Below are positions 9,129 through 17,393 of a stretch of 47,127 bases of DNA, one piece after another. Source of the stretch: Campylobacter concisus (GTDB taxonomy: Bacteria; Campylobacterota; Campylobacteria; Campylobacterales; Campylobacteraceae); assembly GCF_015230015.1 (NCBI RefSeq), contig NZ_JAAKZC010000017.1:1-47127 (forward strand), written 5' to 3'. Within the stretch, counting starts at the first letter, position 1. Each line of letters starts with the position of its first letter. Under the pieces are notes generated by a model. It was not told the DNA's origin, ran no database searches, and worked only from the letters and a program-made list of their open reading frames with translations. The position numbers were made by a program, and so were the translations under genes.

Positions 9129-10139
9129 TTGGATAGAATCGTTGAAATCGAAAAAGTAAGCTTTGAAAATGACTTTGAAGTCTCGCTTAGACCGACAAAA
9201 TTTGAAGACTACATCGGACAAGAAAAGATCAAGCAAAATTTAGACGTCTTTATAAAAGCAGCCAAAAAGCGAAACGAGTGTCTAGATCACGTGTTATTTT
9301 ACGGCCCTCCAGGACTTGGTAAGACGACCCTTGCTCACATCATCGCAAACGAAATGGGCGTGAGTATCAAAATGACTGCGGCTCCCATGATAGAAAAGAG
9401 TGGCGATCTTGCAGCGATCCTTACAAATTTACAAGAGGGTGACGTGCTTTTTATCGACGAGATACACCGCCTAAGCCCAGCTATCGAGGAGGTGCTTTAC
9501 CCTGCGATGGAGGACTTTAGACTTGATATTATAATTGGCTCAGGGCCAGCTGCCCAGACTATCAAGATAGACCTGCCAAAATTTACGCTAATAGGCGCAA
9601 CGACACGTGCTGGCATGATCTCAGCGCCTTTAAGAGACCGCTTTGGGATGGACTTTAGGCTGCAGTTTTACACAAGCAGCGAGCTAAGCCGTATCGTGCA
9701 GATCGCCTCAGCTAAGCTTGGCAAAGAGTGCGACAAAAACGCCTCGCTTGAGATCGCTAAACGCTCACGTGCCACGCCAAGGATCGCTCTTAGACTACTA
9801 AAGCGAATTCGCGACTTTGCCGAGGTAAATGACGAGCTAATCATCAGCCACGAGCGCGCAAAAGAGGGGCTTAATGCGCTTGGTGTAAATTCGCTTGGAT
9901 TTGACGAGATGGATATTAGGTATTTAGAAATTTTGATGCAAGCAAGGCGCCGTCCTATGGGACTTAGCACGATCGCAGCGGCACTTAGCGAGGACGAGGG
10001 CACGGTTGAGGACGTCATCGAGCCATATCTGCTTGCAAATGGCTTTATCGAGCGCACAGCAAAGGGCAGGATCGCTAGTGCGAAGTGCTTTGAGACCTTT
10101 AACGTCAAGATCGACATCGAAAAAGGGCTTTTTGAGTAG
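9129..10139 (+). CDS. ruvB: Holliday junction DNA helicase RuvB
   Basis: RuvB is the AAA+ motor that drives branch migration of Holliday junctions with RuvA. The 336 residues are full length. The Walker A motif is GPPGLGKTT at about 60-68, the Walker B is FIDEIHRL near 115, sensor 1 is IGATTRAG, and the C-terminal winged helix holds [10 protein letters not shown]. It starts with TTG at 9129 with AAGGA at 9118-9122 upstream. ruvA and ruvC are not adjacent. A zinc-ribbon protein follows by 23 bases and probably shares its transcript. Confidence 0.96.
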   Translation: MDRIVEIEKVSFENDFEVSLRPTKFEDYIGQEKIKQNLDVFIKAAKKRNECLDHVLFYGPPGLGKTTLAHIIANEMGVSIKMTAAPMIEKSGDLAAILTNLQEGDVLFIDEIHRLSPAIEEVLYPAMEDFRLDIIIGSGPAAQTIKIDLPKFTLIGATTRAGMISAPLRDRFGMDFRLQFYTSSELSRIVQIASAKLGKECDKNASLEIAKRSRATPRIALRLLKRIRDFAEVNDELIISHERAKEGLNALGVNSLGFDEMDIRYLEILMQARRRPMGLSTIAAALSEDEGTVEDVIEPYLLANGFIERTAKGRIASAKCFETFNVKIDIEKGLFE

Positions 10140-10162
10140 CGAAATTTAAATTTGGAGCAAAA

Positions 10163-11242
10163 ATGGGCGAGCCACATCTTTGTCCTAAGTGCAAGCAAAG
10201 GACGATTTACTTTGACGGGATCTGCTATGAGTGTAGGCAAAAAGAGAAGCTGGAGTTTTACGAGGGCTTAAGCGAAGATGAGATCAAAAAGAGGCAGAAA
10301 GATATCCTCGCTCGCATTGACGAGCTATATAAATATGATGAAATTTACAGCGACCTCACATATATTTTTTATCTGCATGGCATTTGCGACGAGCAGATTA
10401 TCGAAGAAGTGACAAAAAACAGCGGGTACTACCCACCTGAAATTTACAAAAAGGCTTCAATAAAGATCAGAGATGAGCTTATAAAGAGGCTTTCAAGCGA
10501 AGAAAATATAGTCAAGCTAAATCACATCCTATCAGCACTTGCGTGGCAGGGCGATGAGGTGGTAAGAGAGCTATTTTTTAAGCTCTATAATGCGCCAAAG
10601 CCTTGGAAGGCAAAGCTTCACGTTGATATGGATGGATACGCGCAGGTTGCTGGCTGGAGCTTTGATAGCAGCGGCAAGAGAAGAAGCCTAGTTTTTGATA
10701 GGTGCTTTACCTGTGAGCCAAGTAAAAACGAGGACGCTAGCGTTAAATTTAAAGCTGCAAATGATGAAAAATGTAAATTTTGTAGCGGCGAGATGCTGGA
10801 ATTTACAATCAAAAAAGAGAGTCTAAAGCGACTTGGGCTAGAGCTTAAAAATGACGCTGTGCTTAAATTTTGCCCGACATGCGTGGGCTTTGTGCAGTAT
10901 TTTTGCCAAAACGACGGCAATAGCGTTCAAACAGAAGTAGTAGGCGAGAGCGAGAACGAAGACTATGTAAGAGAGGCTGTGGCGGTGCTTGATGGGCAAA
11001 AATTTGAGCTTGCCAGCGAGGTTTGCGCTCACTACTCATATATGATAGATAGCGAAATTTTACTTGGCGGATATCCGCAGTGGCTGCAAGACAGCGAGCA
11101 TCTAGCATGCCCAAAATGCGCTAAAACGATGAAATATCTAGCGCAAATTCCTTTTGGTGCTTTGGCGGATGCCGAGGGCACTATTTATATGCAAATTTGT
11201 GACGAGTGTGAGGTTGTCGGAGCAAATTTTCAGTGCACGTAA
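10163..11242 (+). CDS. Cysteine-rich zinc-ribbon protein of unknown function
   Basis: I do not recognise a named family for this 359-residue protein. It opens with a CPKC...CYEC zinc ribbon (residues 6-24), has a helical stretch (about 30-130), and then further cysteine pairs: CFTC near 179, CKFC near 202, FCPTC near 231 and a last ribbon CPKC...CDEC near the C terminus. At least three metal sites are likely. No signal peptide or membrane segment is seen. It lies 23 bases after ruvB, which hints at a shared transcript and perhaps a nucleic-acid or protein-binding role, but this is only context. Confidence 0.75.
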   Translation: MGEPHLCPKCKQRTIYFDGICYECRQKEKLEFYEGLSEDEIKKRQKDILARIDELYKYDEIYSDLTYIFYLHGICDEQIIEEVTKNSGYYPPEIYKKASIKIRDELIKRLSSEENIVKLNHILSALAWQGDEVVRELFFKLYNAPKPWKAKLHVDMDGYAQVAGWSFDSSGKRRSLVFDRCFTCEPSKNEDASVKFKAANDEKCKFCSGEMLEFTIKKESLKRLGLELKNDAVLKFCPTCVGFVQYFCQNDGNSVQTEVVGESENEDYVREAVAVLDGQKFELASEVCAHYSYMIDSEILLGGYPQWLQDSEHLACPKCAKTMKYLAQIPFGALADAEGTIYMQICDECEVVGANFQCT

Positions 11243-11318
11243 AAGGCTAAATTTATAGGAGCTTTTGAGCAAGAAAATTTACGTAAGGCATAAATTTATC
11301 TAAATTTATTAAGCGGTG

Positions 11319-11344
11319 GCAGGCTAAATATGCCAAAAGCCTGC
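11319..11344. repeat. Hairpin after the zinc-ribbon gene
   Basis: GCAGGCT at 11319-11325 pairs with AGCCTGC at 11338-11344 around a 12-base loop. It has only a short T-rich tail (CTCTTTG), so it may be a weak terminator. The same stem sequence recurs in two other hairpins of this window, at 31647 and 32425. Confidence 0.5.
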
Positions 11345-11381
11345 TCTTTGCAAATTTGGTGCCAAAGCGTTTTTTAGTAAA

Positions 11382-11422
11382 TTTATCAAGCAAATGAGTA
11401 GCTTTGATAAATCTGCTATAAT
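11382..11422 (+). promoter_or_regulatory. Promoter of the AI-2E protein gene, with flanking inverted repeat
   Basis: An extended -10 box, TGCTATAAT, ends at 11422, 22 bases before the ATG. Just upstream TTTATCAA (11382-11389) and TTGATAAA (11404-11411) form an 8-bp inverted repeat with a 14-base spacer, covering the expected -35 region. It could be an operator, but no regulator is suggested. Confidence 0.45.
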
Positions 11423-11444
11423 TACCCCATTTTAAGGGAGCAAA

Positions 11445-12485
11445 ATGAATAACAGACTGTTTTTTGGAATTTTTGCGTTTTGTGCTTTGGCTTTGGTGGT
11501 CTATCTTTTTAAACCATTTTTACTTGACATTTTTATCGCAGCGCTGCTCGCGGTGGCTGTTGCAAACGTGCAGATCGCATTTTTAGCGCTTACTAAAAAT
11601 CGCAAGACGCTCTCGTCAGGACTTACGACATTTGCGCTTCTTTGCTTATTTATCGCGCCACTTATTTACGCCGTCATCGAGATCGCAAAGTACGCAGCTG
11701 GATTTGATATAAACAACGTCACAAAGACGATTGAGTTTATAAAAAACTACGACTTTAGCCTGCCAGAGTCAATAAATTTCTTAGAGCCAAAGATCAAGGA
11801 ATTTATAAGTGGTCTTGATATAAAAATGCTCTTTTCACAAGTCGCTGCTAATCTCGCGAGCCTTGGCAAACTAAGCCTTAAATTTGGCGTCGATATGATC
11901 ATCATCATAGTATTTTTCTTCTTTTGCAACCTCTATGGCAACGAGCTTATAAGCTACCTAAAAGAGTCGTTGCCGCTTAAAAAAGACGACACCGAGTTTT
12001 TGCTAAGTGAGGTGGGTAACGTAATGGGCGTGGTTTTTTACTCAACCATTGCAAATATGATCATCCAAGGCTTTTTATTTGCCATCATAACGAGCTTTTA
12101 TGGCTATGATGGCGTGCTAACTGGTATATTTTTTAGCTTTGCTTCGCTCATCCCAGTTGTTGGTGGCTTTTTGGCATGGGTGCCTATTAGCATTTATGAG
12201 TTTGCAAATGGCAACACAGCAGCCGCTATCACGATCACACTTTACACCATTATCGTGATCTCATTTGGTGCTGATACGTTGCTAAAGCCGCTTGTCATTA
12301 AATTTATAAACTCAAAATTAGTCAAGATACCAACAAAGATAAACGAGCTACTCATCTTTTTTGCGATGATGGCTGGCATCACCACTTTTGGCTTCTGGGG
12401 CGTGATCCTCGGACCTGCGATTGTGACATTTTTTGTCTCAACGATCAAGCTTTACACGCTTTTGCGAGAGAGAAATTTCGTATAA
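11445..12485 (+). CDS. AI-2E family membrane protein
   Basis: The 346-residue protein belongs to the AI-2E (PerM/YdiK/TqsA) family. It has an N-terminal hairpin of hydrophobic segments, a soluble middle part (about 90-135), and a C-terminal bundle with the family motif FFSFASLIPVVGGFLAWVP near residue 225. Members of the family have been linked to autoinducer-2 export or to ion antiport, and the substrate here is unknown. AAGGGAG at about 11434-11440 sets the ATG start. The HIT gene begins 13 bases downstream. Confidence 0.85.
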   Translation: MNNRLFFGIFAFCALALVVYLFKPFLLDIFIAALLAVAVANVQIAFLALTKNRKTLSSGLTTFALLCLFIAPLIYAVIEIAKYAAGFDINNVTKTIEFIKNYDFSLPESINFLEPKIKEFISGLDIKMLFSQVAANLASLGKLSLKFGVDMIIIIVFFFFCNLYGNELISYLKESLPLKKDDTEFLLSEVGNVMGVVFYSTIANMIIQGFLFAIITSFYGYDGVLTGIFFSFASLIPVVGGFLAWVPISIYEFANGNTAAAITITLYTIIVISFGADTLLKPLVIKFINSKLVKIPTKINELLIFFAMMAGITTFGFWGVILGPAIVTFFVSTIKLYTLLRERNFV

Positions 12486-12498
12486 AATAGGGGCAAAA

Positions 12499-12870
12499 AT
12501 GATATATGAAGATAAATTTATAAGAGTTGAGCGTGAAGAGAACGAGCTTCCGTGGGTGAAAATTTTTACCGCAAAGCCATATAGGGAGCTAAGCGAGTGC
12601 GATGAGGCGAGTAGGGCTAGGCTTTTTGAGGCGATGCTGGTGGCTGAAAAGGCTATGCTTGAGTTTTATAAACCGACTAAGATAAACATCGCAAGCTTTG
12701 GAAACTACGTGCCACACGTGCATATTCACGTTATTGCGAGATTTGAAAACGATGCATTTTTCCCAGATAGCGTTTGGGCTAGTCCCAAAAGAAAAAGCGA
12801 GCTTGAGCTGCCTAAATTTGATGAATTTGCTAAATTTTTAGAAAAAAAACTAAGGCTTAGTTTTGAGTAA
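12499..12870 (+). CDS. HIT-family nucleotide hydrolase or transferase
   Basis: This 123-residue protein carries the histidine triad HVHIHV near residue 73, the active site of HIT enzymes that hydrolyse or transfer nucleotide phosphoesters. The family usually runs to 110-150 residues. I place the start at the ATG at 12499, after the AI-2E stop, rather than at an in-frame codon 66 bases upstream, because GGGG precedes it and the protein then opens with the usual IYEDKFIRVE strand. The next gene starts 8 bases before its end. The substrate is not predictable. Confidence 0.88.
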   Translation: MIYEDKFIRVEREENELPWVKIFTAKPYRELSECDEASRARLFEAMLVAEKAMLEFYKPTKINIASFGNYVPHVHIHVIARFENDAFFPDSVWASPKRKSELELPKFDEFAKFLEKKLRLSFE

Positions 12871-13750
12871 ATACAAAAAATATTTTAATATCTATATCGT
12901 TTTAGTCGTTTTTGCGGTGCTTGGTAGCCTCTTTTACTTTCTTTATAGCTCATACATGGCTGAAAAAAAGCAAAATAATATGCGTGTCTTTTTTGATTAC
13001 CATGTAAAGCAGCTTAATAAAAGCATCGATGATGCGAAATTTTCATCAATGGCGATCTCGATCCTTCTTGCTCAAAATGAGTCTATACAGATGTGCTTGC
13101 TAGGTCAAAACCGCGACGAGTGCGTAAAAAATATCGAAAATTTGACCAAAACCCTTGGCGCAGCGTCGATGTATAACAACATCAAACTTCATCTTTACGA
13201 CAAAGACTTAAAAAGCTACGTAAGAAGCTGGGATCTAAATAGATATGGCGATATGATCGCTAGCGGTAGGTTTTTAGTTCAAGAGTCAAGGCGTCAAGAT
13301 AGGCCCATGGTTGGCATCGAGGCGTGGTATGCTGGAGTGCATATAAGGGCTGTTTCAAATGTGATGCATGAGGGTAAAAACATCGGTAGCATCGAGGTTT
13401 TACTAAACTACGACTCACTTGGAAATTTCTATAAAACGCAAGGCATCGACCTCTTTGTGCTCTTGTCAAAAGATAAGATGCCAGCACATAAAAGCGCGCC
13501 GAGTGATCAAATTTTAAGTGATTATTACATCGAAAATTTAAGCAGTGCAAATTTAAATATAGTTGGAATTTTGCGTGATATAGACCTTAAAAAGTATGAA
13601 TTTTACGTATATAAGACGCACTATTTTTGTGTTGTGCCGCTACTTGATGCTAGCAACACACAGATAGGCTACTACGTTCTTCATGTAAATACCGATGAAA
13701 AAGAGCGAAATGTCTCGCAAAACTATCTTGAATCAGAAGAGCTTTTTTAA
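12863..13750 (+). CDS. Membrane-anchored Cache-domain sensor without an output domain
   Basis: The 295-residue protein has one N-terminal membrane segment (about 8-29) and a periplasmic part with the look of a double Cache ligand-binding domain (about 37-280, with GIEAWYAGVHIRAVSNVM in the membrane-distal half). Unlike most Cache proteins it ends without a HAMP, chemoreceptor, kinase or GGDEF domain. It begins with TTG at 12863 inside the end of the HIT gene, so it is probably translationally coupled. It may present a ligand to a partner protein, or be a receptor that lost its signalling half. Confidence 0.7.
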   Translation: MSKYKKYFNIYIVLVVFAVLGSLFYFLYSSYMAEKKQNNMRVFFDYHVKQLNKSIDDAKFSSMAISILLAQNESIQMCLLGQNRDECVKNIENLTKTLGAASMYNNIKLHLYDKDLKSYVRSWDLNRYGDMIASGRFLVQESRRQDRPMVGIEAWYAGVHIRAVSNVMHEGKNIGSIEVLLNYDSLGNFYKTQGIDLFVLLSKDKMPAHKSAPSDQILSDYYIENLSSANLNIVGILRDIDLKKYEFYVYKTHYFCVVPLLDASNTQIGYYVLHVNTDEKERNVSQNYLESEELF

Positions 13751-13752
13751 AT

Positions 13753-14148
13753 TTACCTCTTTAAAAAGCCCTCTATAAGATCTTTTAGCTCACTTTCGCC
13801 AAGTCTATATCTAGAGATCAAGATTATGCTATTTTGTACCGCAAAAGCAAAATTTTCTATAGCAATTGGCATCTTGTTTAACAATATAAAAAAGATACCA
13901 AGCATTAAAGCTGTGCTTTTATTGACATCTAAAAATGGGCGAAGTACGACACATGAACAGATGAGGTGAGCTAGCTTGTCACTAAAATTTGGATAGCAAC
14001 TGTCATCTTTGATCTTGTCTAAAATATCCTCTAGCTTTGCTATAAATTTGGCGTCACAACCAGCTTTACCACCTATCTCTTCGGCGATCTTGGCTTGTAA
14101 ATTTATGGCGTCTTTTGTATCAAAATATCTCATTTCTACTTTAGCCAT
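13753..14148 (-). CDS. Doc/Fic-fold protein with a degenerate active-site motif
   Basis: This 131-residue protein follows the layout of the phage P1 Doc toxin (about 126 residues). It has the YFDTKDAINLQAKI start, the GG..G segment after it, and a core at about residues 73-84 (RPFLDVNKSTAL) that aligns with Doc HxFxDxNKRTAL. The catalytic histidine is arginine and the NKR arginine is serine, so kinase or AMP-transfer activity of the Doc type is doubtful. It overlaps the upstream gene on the same strand by 13 bases. No Phd-type antitoxin is present. The fold assignment is inference from the motif and length. Confidence 0.6.
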   Translation of the reverse strand: MAKVEMRYFDTKDAINLQAKIAEEIGGKAGCDAKFIAKLEDILDKIKDDSCYPNFSDKLAHLICSCVVLRPFLDVNKSTALMLGIFFILLNKMPIAIENFAFAVQNSIILISRYRLGESELKDLIEGFLKR

Positions 14149-15314
14149 TGTAAAATTCCTTTGATCTTTATGTTTGTGGAGATTAGTTTTTTGGTCTCAT
14201 CTAGATAGTCCTCCGCACTCTCATAAAGGTGATCTGGTGCTATCAAACGTTCGTTTTTTACCTCCCAATCCAAAAAACTCCACTCATCTTCATACCAGTC
14301 ATAATCAGGCTCCGCAGAATAATAGTAGCTATGCCCAATAACAATCAAATAATCAAGAATAGAATAACTTTTTTCATAGTCATTTAGTGTGTAAAAGGGT
14401 GGGTGTTTTTCTTTTGCAAAGTTATAGAAAAAATAGCTTCTATAGCTCCTCTTCTTTTTTGTGGGCTGTAGTTTGCCAGCACTTTTCATCTCGTCATGCA
14501 GGCTTTTTATATCTATCGCCCACCCTTTATCTGAAAAATTCTTTAAAATTTCTATCGCCACTATCTTAAAAGATGGCGTATCGTCCGCAAGAGTGGTTGC
14601 CTTTTTGATGATCTTTATTTTTTGATCATCGCTTAGCACGTTGTAGTCTAGCACATCTATAAGCTTCATTATTTCTTTTTCACGTGCTATAAATTGATCA
14701 AAAAAGCCATCCTTTGTCGCTTCGTCAAAGATATCCATTTGACTAAGGTTAAAATAGTGAATTGCCCTGTTTGGAAAAGGGCTTTTGTTAAAAATATCCC
14801 ACATCATATCTTTATCAAATTTATAAACCATATTAAGTATGTTTTCAAACTGATAAAATGTTTTTACAAGGTCAGAGGCTCTTTGATAAAAGGCTTTTGT
14901 TAGTGAAATTTCACGCGGTAAGTGACGATACAGCTTTATTAGCTCATCAAATTCGTTAGTTTCGTTTATCAAGTCTGTGAATTCATCAAAAAAAGCTAGC
15001 TCATTTGATGTCTTTTTGAAGTTACCAAGCAAGATATTTTTACGTTGCTCTTTACTAAATTCTTTTTTCATGGCTTGCTTGAAAAACCTTATAGCCAGCT
15101 CGCTATCTTGCAAAAGCCATAAAACATGCCTACCAAGCTTAGCTAACATGCTGCTTCTATTTGTATCAAAAAGTGCTCTTTCATAAATTTCTCTAGTCAA
15201 GCCATCATCTTTTAGCTCAAATTTAGCAAGTTCGGCTAGTTTTAAATACTCTTTTGTGCTGGCTATATTGTCAAGCTGCTCGTAAATTTGATCTTTTGTT
15301 ATTTTGCTCATCAC
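14136..15314 (-). CDS. Helical protein of unknown function, partner of the Doc-like gene
   Basis: I do not recognise this 392-residue protein. It is predicted to be largely alpha-helical, possibly with TPR- or HEAT-like repeats in residues 1-260. A charged linker (PTKKKRSYRSYFFYNF) lies near 285, and the C-terminal part is rich in aromatic and acidic residues (YYYSAEPDYDWYEDEW). It has no signal peptide or membrane segment. The start ATG follows a GGAGAGG-type site on the minus strand. Its end overlaps the start of the Doc-like gene, so the two are made together. A scaffold or binding role is plausible, nothing firmer. Confidence 0.65.
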   Translation of the reverse strand: MMSKITKDQIYEQLDNIASTKEYLKLAELAKFELKDDGLTREIYERALFDTNRSSMLAKLGRHVLWLLQDSELAIRFFKQAMKKEFSKEQRKNILLGNFKKTSNELAFFDEFTDLINETNEFDELIKLYRHLPREISLTKAFYQRASDLVKTFYQFENILNMVYKFDKDMMWDIFNKSPFPNRAIHYFNLSQMDIFDEATKDGFFDQFIAREKEIMKLIDVLDYNVLSDDQKIKIIKKATTLADDTPSFKIVAIEILKNFSDKGWAIDIKSLHDEMKSAGKLQPTKKKRSYRSYFFYNFAKEKHPPFYTLNDYEKSYSILDYLIVIGHSYYYSAEPDYDWYEDEWSFLDWEVKNERLIAPDHLYESAEDYLDETKKLISTNIKIKGILQWLK

Positions 15315-15415
15315 CTCTCCTTTGTTTTTTGCATTTTACAAAGAGGATATGACAGGATGTGTCGTGTGGTTAAAATTTGCTGTAGTGAATTTACGTTTTG
15401 ATTTTAGTTATAAAT

Positions 15416-16231
15416 TTAGCCCTTATACGAAAACTCTTCGCTTGGGAAAATTTTGCTTTTTACTTCATTTGCATACTCTTGCACACCCTTTCGCACAAGA
15501 GTGGCTCCGTCAAGATAGCGCTTAACAAATTTTGGCTTAAAGTCCTCGAAAAATCCCAGCATATCAGACCAGACAAGCACCTGACCATCAACGTCTGCTC
15601 CAGAGCCTATGCCGATAACTGGCACACGAACCTGCCTTGTTATCTCGCTCGCTACCTTGCTAAGCGTGCCCTCAAGCAGTATGCTAAACGCGCCAGCTTG
15701 CTCAAACGCCAAAGCCTCCTCAACCAGCCTTTTTGCCTCAAGCTCACTTCTGCCTTTTATCTTATATCCTCCCTCAAATTTAAAAAACTGCGGCTTTAGT
15801 CCGATGTGGGCCATCATGTTTATGCCCTCTTCGCAGAGACGTTTTACTAAATTTACCTGATGCATGCCAACTTCAAGCTTCACCGCATCGGCATTTGTCT
15901 GCTTAAAAAATTTCATCGCATTTTTGATCGCTTGTTTTTCATTTGTGTAGCTGCCAAACGGCATATCAGCTAGGATAAAGGTCTTTTTAGCCCCGGCGCA
16001 AACGGCCTTTGTGTGATAAAGCATGGTGCTCATATCGGCACTTAGCGTGCTCTCTTTCATATTAAAGCTCATATTTAAGCTATCGCCAACAAGGATCACA
16101 TCAGCATAATCATCAAAAATCTTCGCAAAAAGCGCATCGTAGGCGGTTATCATCACGATAGGCTCGATGCCTTTTTTATTTTTTATATCATTTATAGTTA
16201 GTTTTTTCTTTGCGATTTTTTCATCTCTCAT
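15416..16231 (-). CDS. panB: 3-methyl-2-oxobutanoate hydroxymethyltransferase
   Basis: PanB adds a hydroxymethyl group from methylene-tetrahydrofolate to alpha-ketoisovalerate, the first committed step to pantothenate and coenzyme A. The family motifs are ITAYDALFAKIFDDYADVILVGDSL, given here only in part: ITAYDALFAK and VGDSLNM hold the metal-binding aspartate, with AHIGLKPQ and IGIGSGADVDGQVLV downstream. I start it at 16231 (MRDEKIAKKK), giving 271 residues, the usual length; the longer frame to 16312 adds a tail that overlaps the divergent gene. panC and panD are not next to it. Confidence 0.93.
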   Translation of the reverse strand: MRDEKIAKKKLTINDIKNKKGIEPIVMITAYDALFAKIFDDYADVILVGDSLNMSFNMKESTLSADMSTMLYHTKAVCAGAKKTFILADMPFGSYTNEKQAIKNAMKFFKQTNADAVKLEVGMHQVNLVKRLCEEGINMMAHIGLKPQFFKFEGGYKIKGRSELEAKRLVEEALAFEQAGAFSILLEGTLSKVASEITRQVRVPVIGIGSGADVDGQVLVWSDMLGFFEDFKPKFVKRYLDGATLVRKGVQEYANEVKSKIFPSEEFSYKG

Positions 16232-16316
16232 GGCTAAGTCCGGTAAAATTTGTGATAATGCTAACAATTTTATCAAAATTTTGCTACAATTACGCCAATT
16301 TCTTAAGGACATGAAA

Positions 16317-16721
16317 ATGGGTATATTAAAAAGGCTTGAAGTCGATTATTCTTATGATATAGTTGAGGAGTTTCTCTCCCACTACACTTTGATGTGCGAT
16401 TTACTAGAGCCTTTGATAATAAATTTAGGAAGAGCTGATAAGTATAAGGAGAGCATTTTAGAGCTTTCTAGGATCTTTCACAATATCAAATCAGCAGCAG
16501 GTTTTATGCATCTTGACCCGATCTTGAAACTAACGACTTTAGCTGAAGAGGTCACTCAAGAGGCTAGAAGCTTAAAAGGTCCAGCAAATGATAAATTTAT
16601 AGATTGGTTGCTGCTTATTAGCGATCAGTTTCATAAATACAAAGGCGACGTCGAGAAAGACCTAGAGTATTTTAGCGTCCTTGAGCCAAAGATCATTGAC
16701 GTACCTGCAAAGCTTGACTAA
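16317..16721 (+). CDS. Free-standing histidine phosphotransfer (HPt) protein
   Basis: This 134-residue protein looks like a single HPt domain. The motif FHNIKSAAGFMHL places the phosphorylatable histidine at H55, followed by the small residues that let a receiver domain dock. It lacks kinase or receiver parts. I choose the ATG at 16317, eight bases after AAGGA; the ATG at 16311 would leave only two bases. Phosphorelay partners are not next to it. The gene lies just before tmRNA and divergently from panB. The function within the relay is unknown. Confidence 0.72.
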   Translation: MGILKRLEVDYSYDIVEEFLSHYTLMCDLLEPLIINLGRADKYKESILELSRIFHNIKSAAGFMHLDPILKLTTLAEEVTQEARSLKGPANDKFIDWLLLISDQFHKYKGDVEKDLEYFSVLEPKIIDVPAKLD

Positions 16722-16751
16722 ACAATCCAACTAAACCATTTCATTTTTTAT

Positions 16752-17111
16752 GGGAGCGACTTGGCTTCGACAGGAGCAGAGTGTGTACGGTGGCACGTCG
16801 CTTTGAGCAAAGCGTAAAAAGCTCAAATTAAATTTAAACGCAAACAACGTTAATTTCGCTCCTGCTTACGCTAAAGTTGCGTAAGTTCAGTTGAGCCTCG
16901 CTTTGTCTCATTCTAGCTAGGATGTAAGCGAGTAATTTAGCTAGAGTAGGCCAGCAAAGTGACTGCTTGCTAGCTGAAATTTTAGTCTTAGTCTAAAATT
17001 TTGGTTTTGGAAAGTGAGCCTTTTTAGATGAAATTTTCACTTTTGCTAAGCGTGTAGAGGCTGTACGGATTTTGTTTTTGGACAGGGGTTCGATCCCCCT
17101 CGCTTCCACCA
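16752..17111 (+). ncRNA. ssrA: tmRNA
   Basis: The 5' end GGGAGCGACTTGGCTTCGACAGG pairs (first seven bases) with the 3' end CGCTTCC, and the gene encodes its own CCA (17109-17111). A T-arm GGGGTTCGATCCCCC is present. The open reading frame starts at the resume codon GCA at 16840 and ends at TAA (16882-16884), giving the tag ANNVNFAPAYAKVA. tmRNA with SmpB rescues stalled ribosomes and marks the unfinished protein for proteolysis. The length, about 360 bases, is normal for a one-piece tmRNA. Confidence 0.97.
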
Positions 17112-17216
17112 TCTACTTTAAATTTCCATTTTATTCTACGATTTAAATATTATTTGAAATTTTACTTATTTTTAAAAAATATAAATTACAATATTTAAAA
17201 AACAAAGGAGGCTTAT

Positions 17217-17390
17217 ATGGCAAATAGTTTTGGATACATTTGTGATTTTAGTGATGGCTTCGCTGCGGTAAAAAAAGAAGAGAAAGAGCTAGGTATGAGC
17301 CTAACTACTTTCTCAAGTGCATTTAGAAGATTACGTAAGAGAAAAGGATTAGACAGCTCAAAAGAGCAAGATAAGAGTAAAGGGGAATAA
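17217..17390 (+). CDS. Small protein of unknown function, first gene of the tmRNA-adjacent island
   Basis: This short frame encodes 57 residues and has an excellent ribosome binding site (AAAGGAGG at about 17205-17212). The middle part, LGMSLTTFSSAFRRLRKRKG, could form a helix-turn-helix followed by a basic helix, and the tail is charged (SSKEQDKSKGE). I do not recognise a family. It sits 105 bases after tmRNA and three bases before a secreted-protein gene. A small DNA-binding regulator of the island is a reasonable guess, or a truncated mobile-element protein. Confidence 0.6.
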   Translation: MANSFGYICDFSDGFAAVKKEEKELGMSLTTFSSAFRRLRKRKGLDSSKEQDKSKGE

Positions 17391-17393
17391 GCA

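Noticed and set aside
12433-12498. Longer start for the HIT gene
   Set aside because: The extension overlaps the AI-2E gene and adds no HIT-family sequence; ATG at 12499 fits the family length.
13753-15314. Classical Phd-Doc toxin-antitoxin pair
   Set aside because: The partner is a 392-residue helical protein, not a small Phd antitoxin, and the Doc active-site motif is broken.
15304-15799. Plus-strand open frames opposite panB
   Set aside because: They lie antisense to well-supported panB coding sequence and have no ribosome sites or recognisable motifs.
16232-16312. Longer start for panB
   Set aside because: The extra 27 residues are not PanB-like and would overlap the divergent HPt region.
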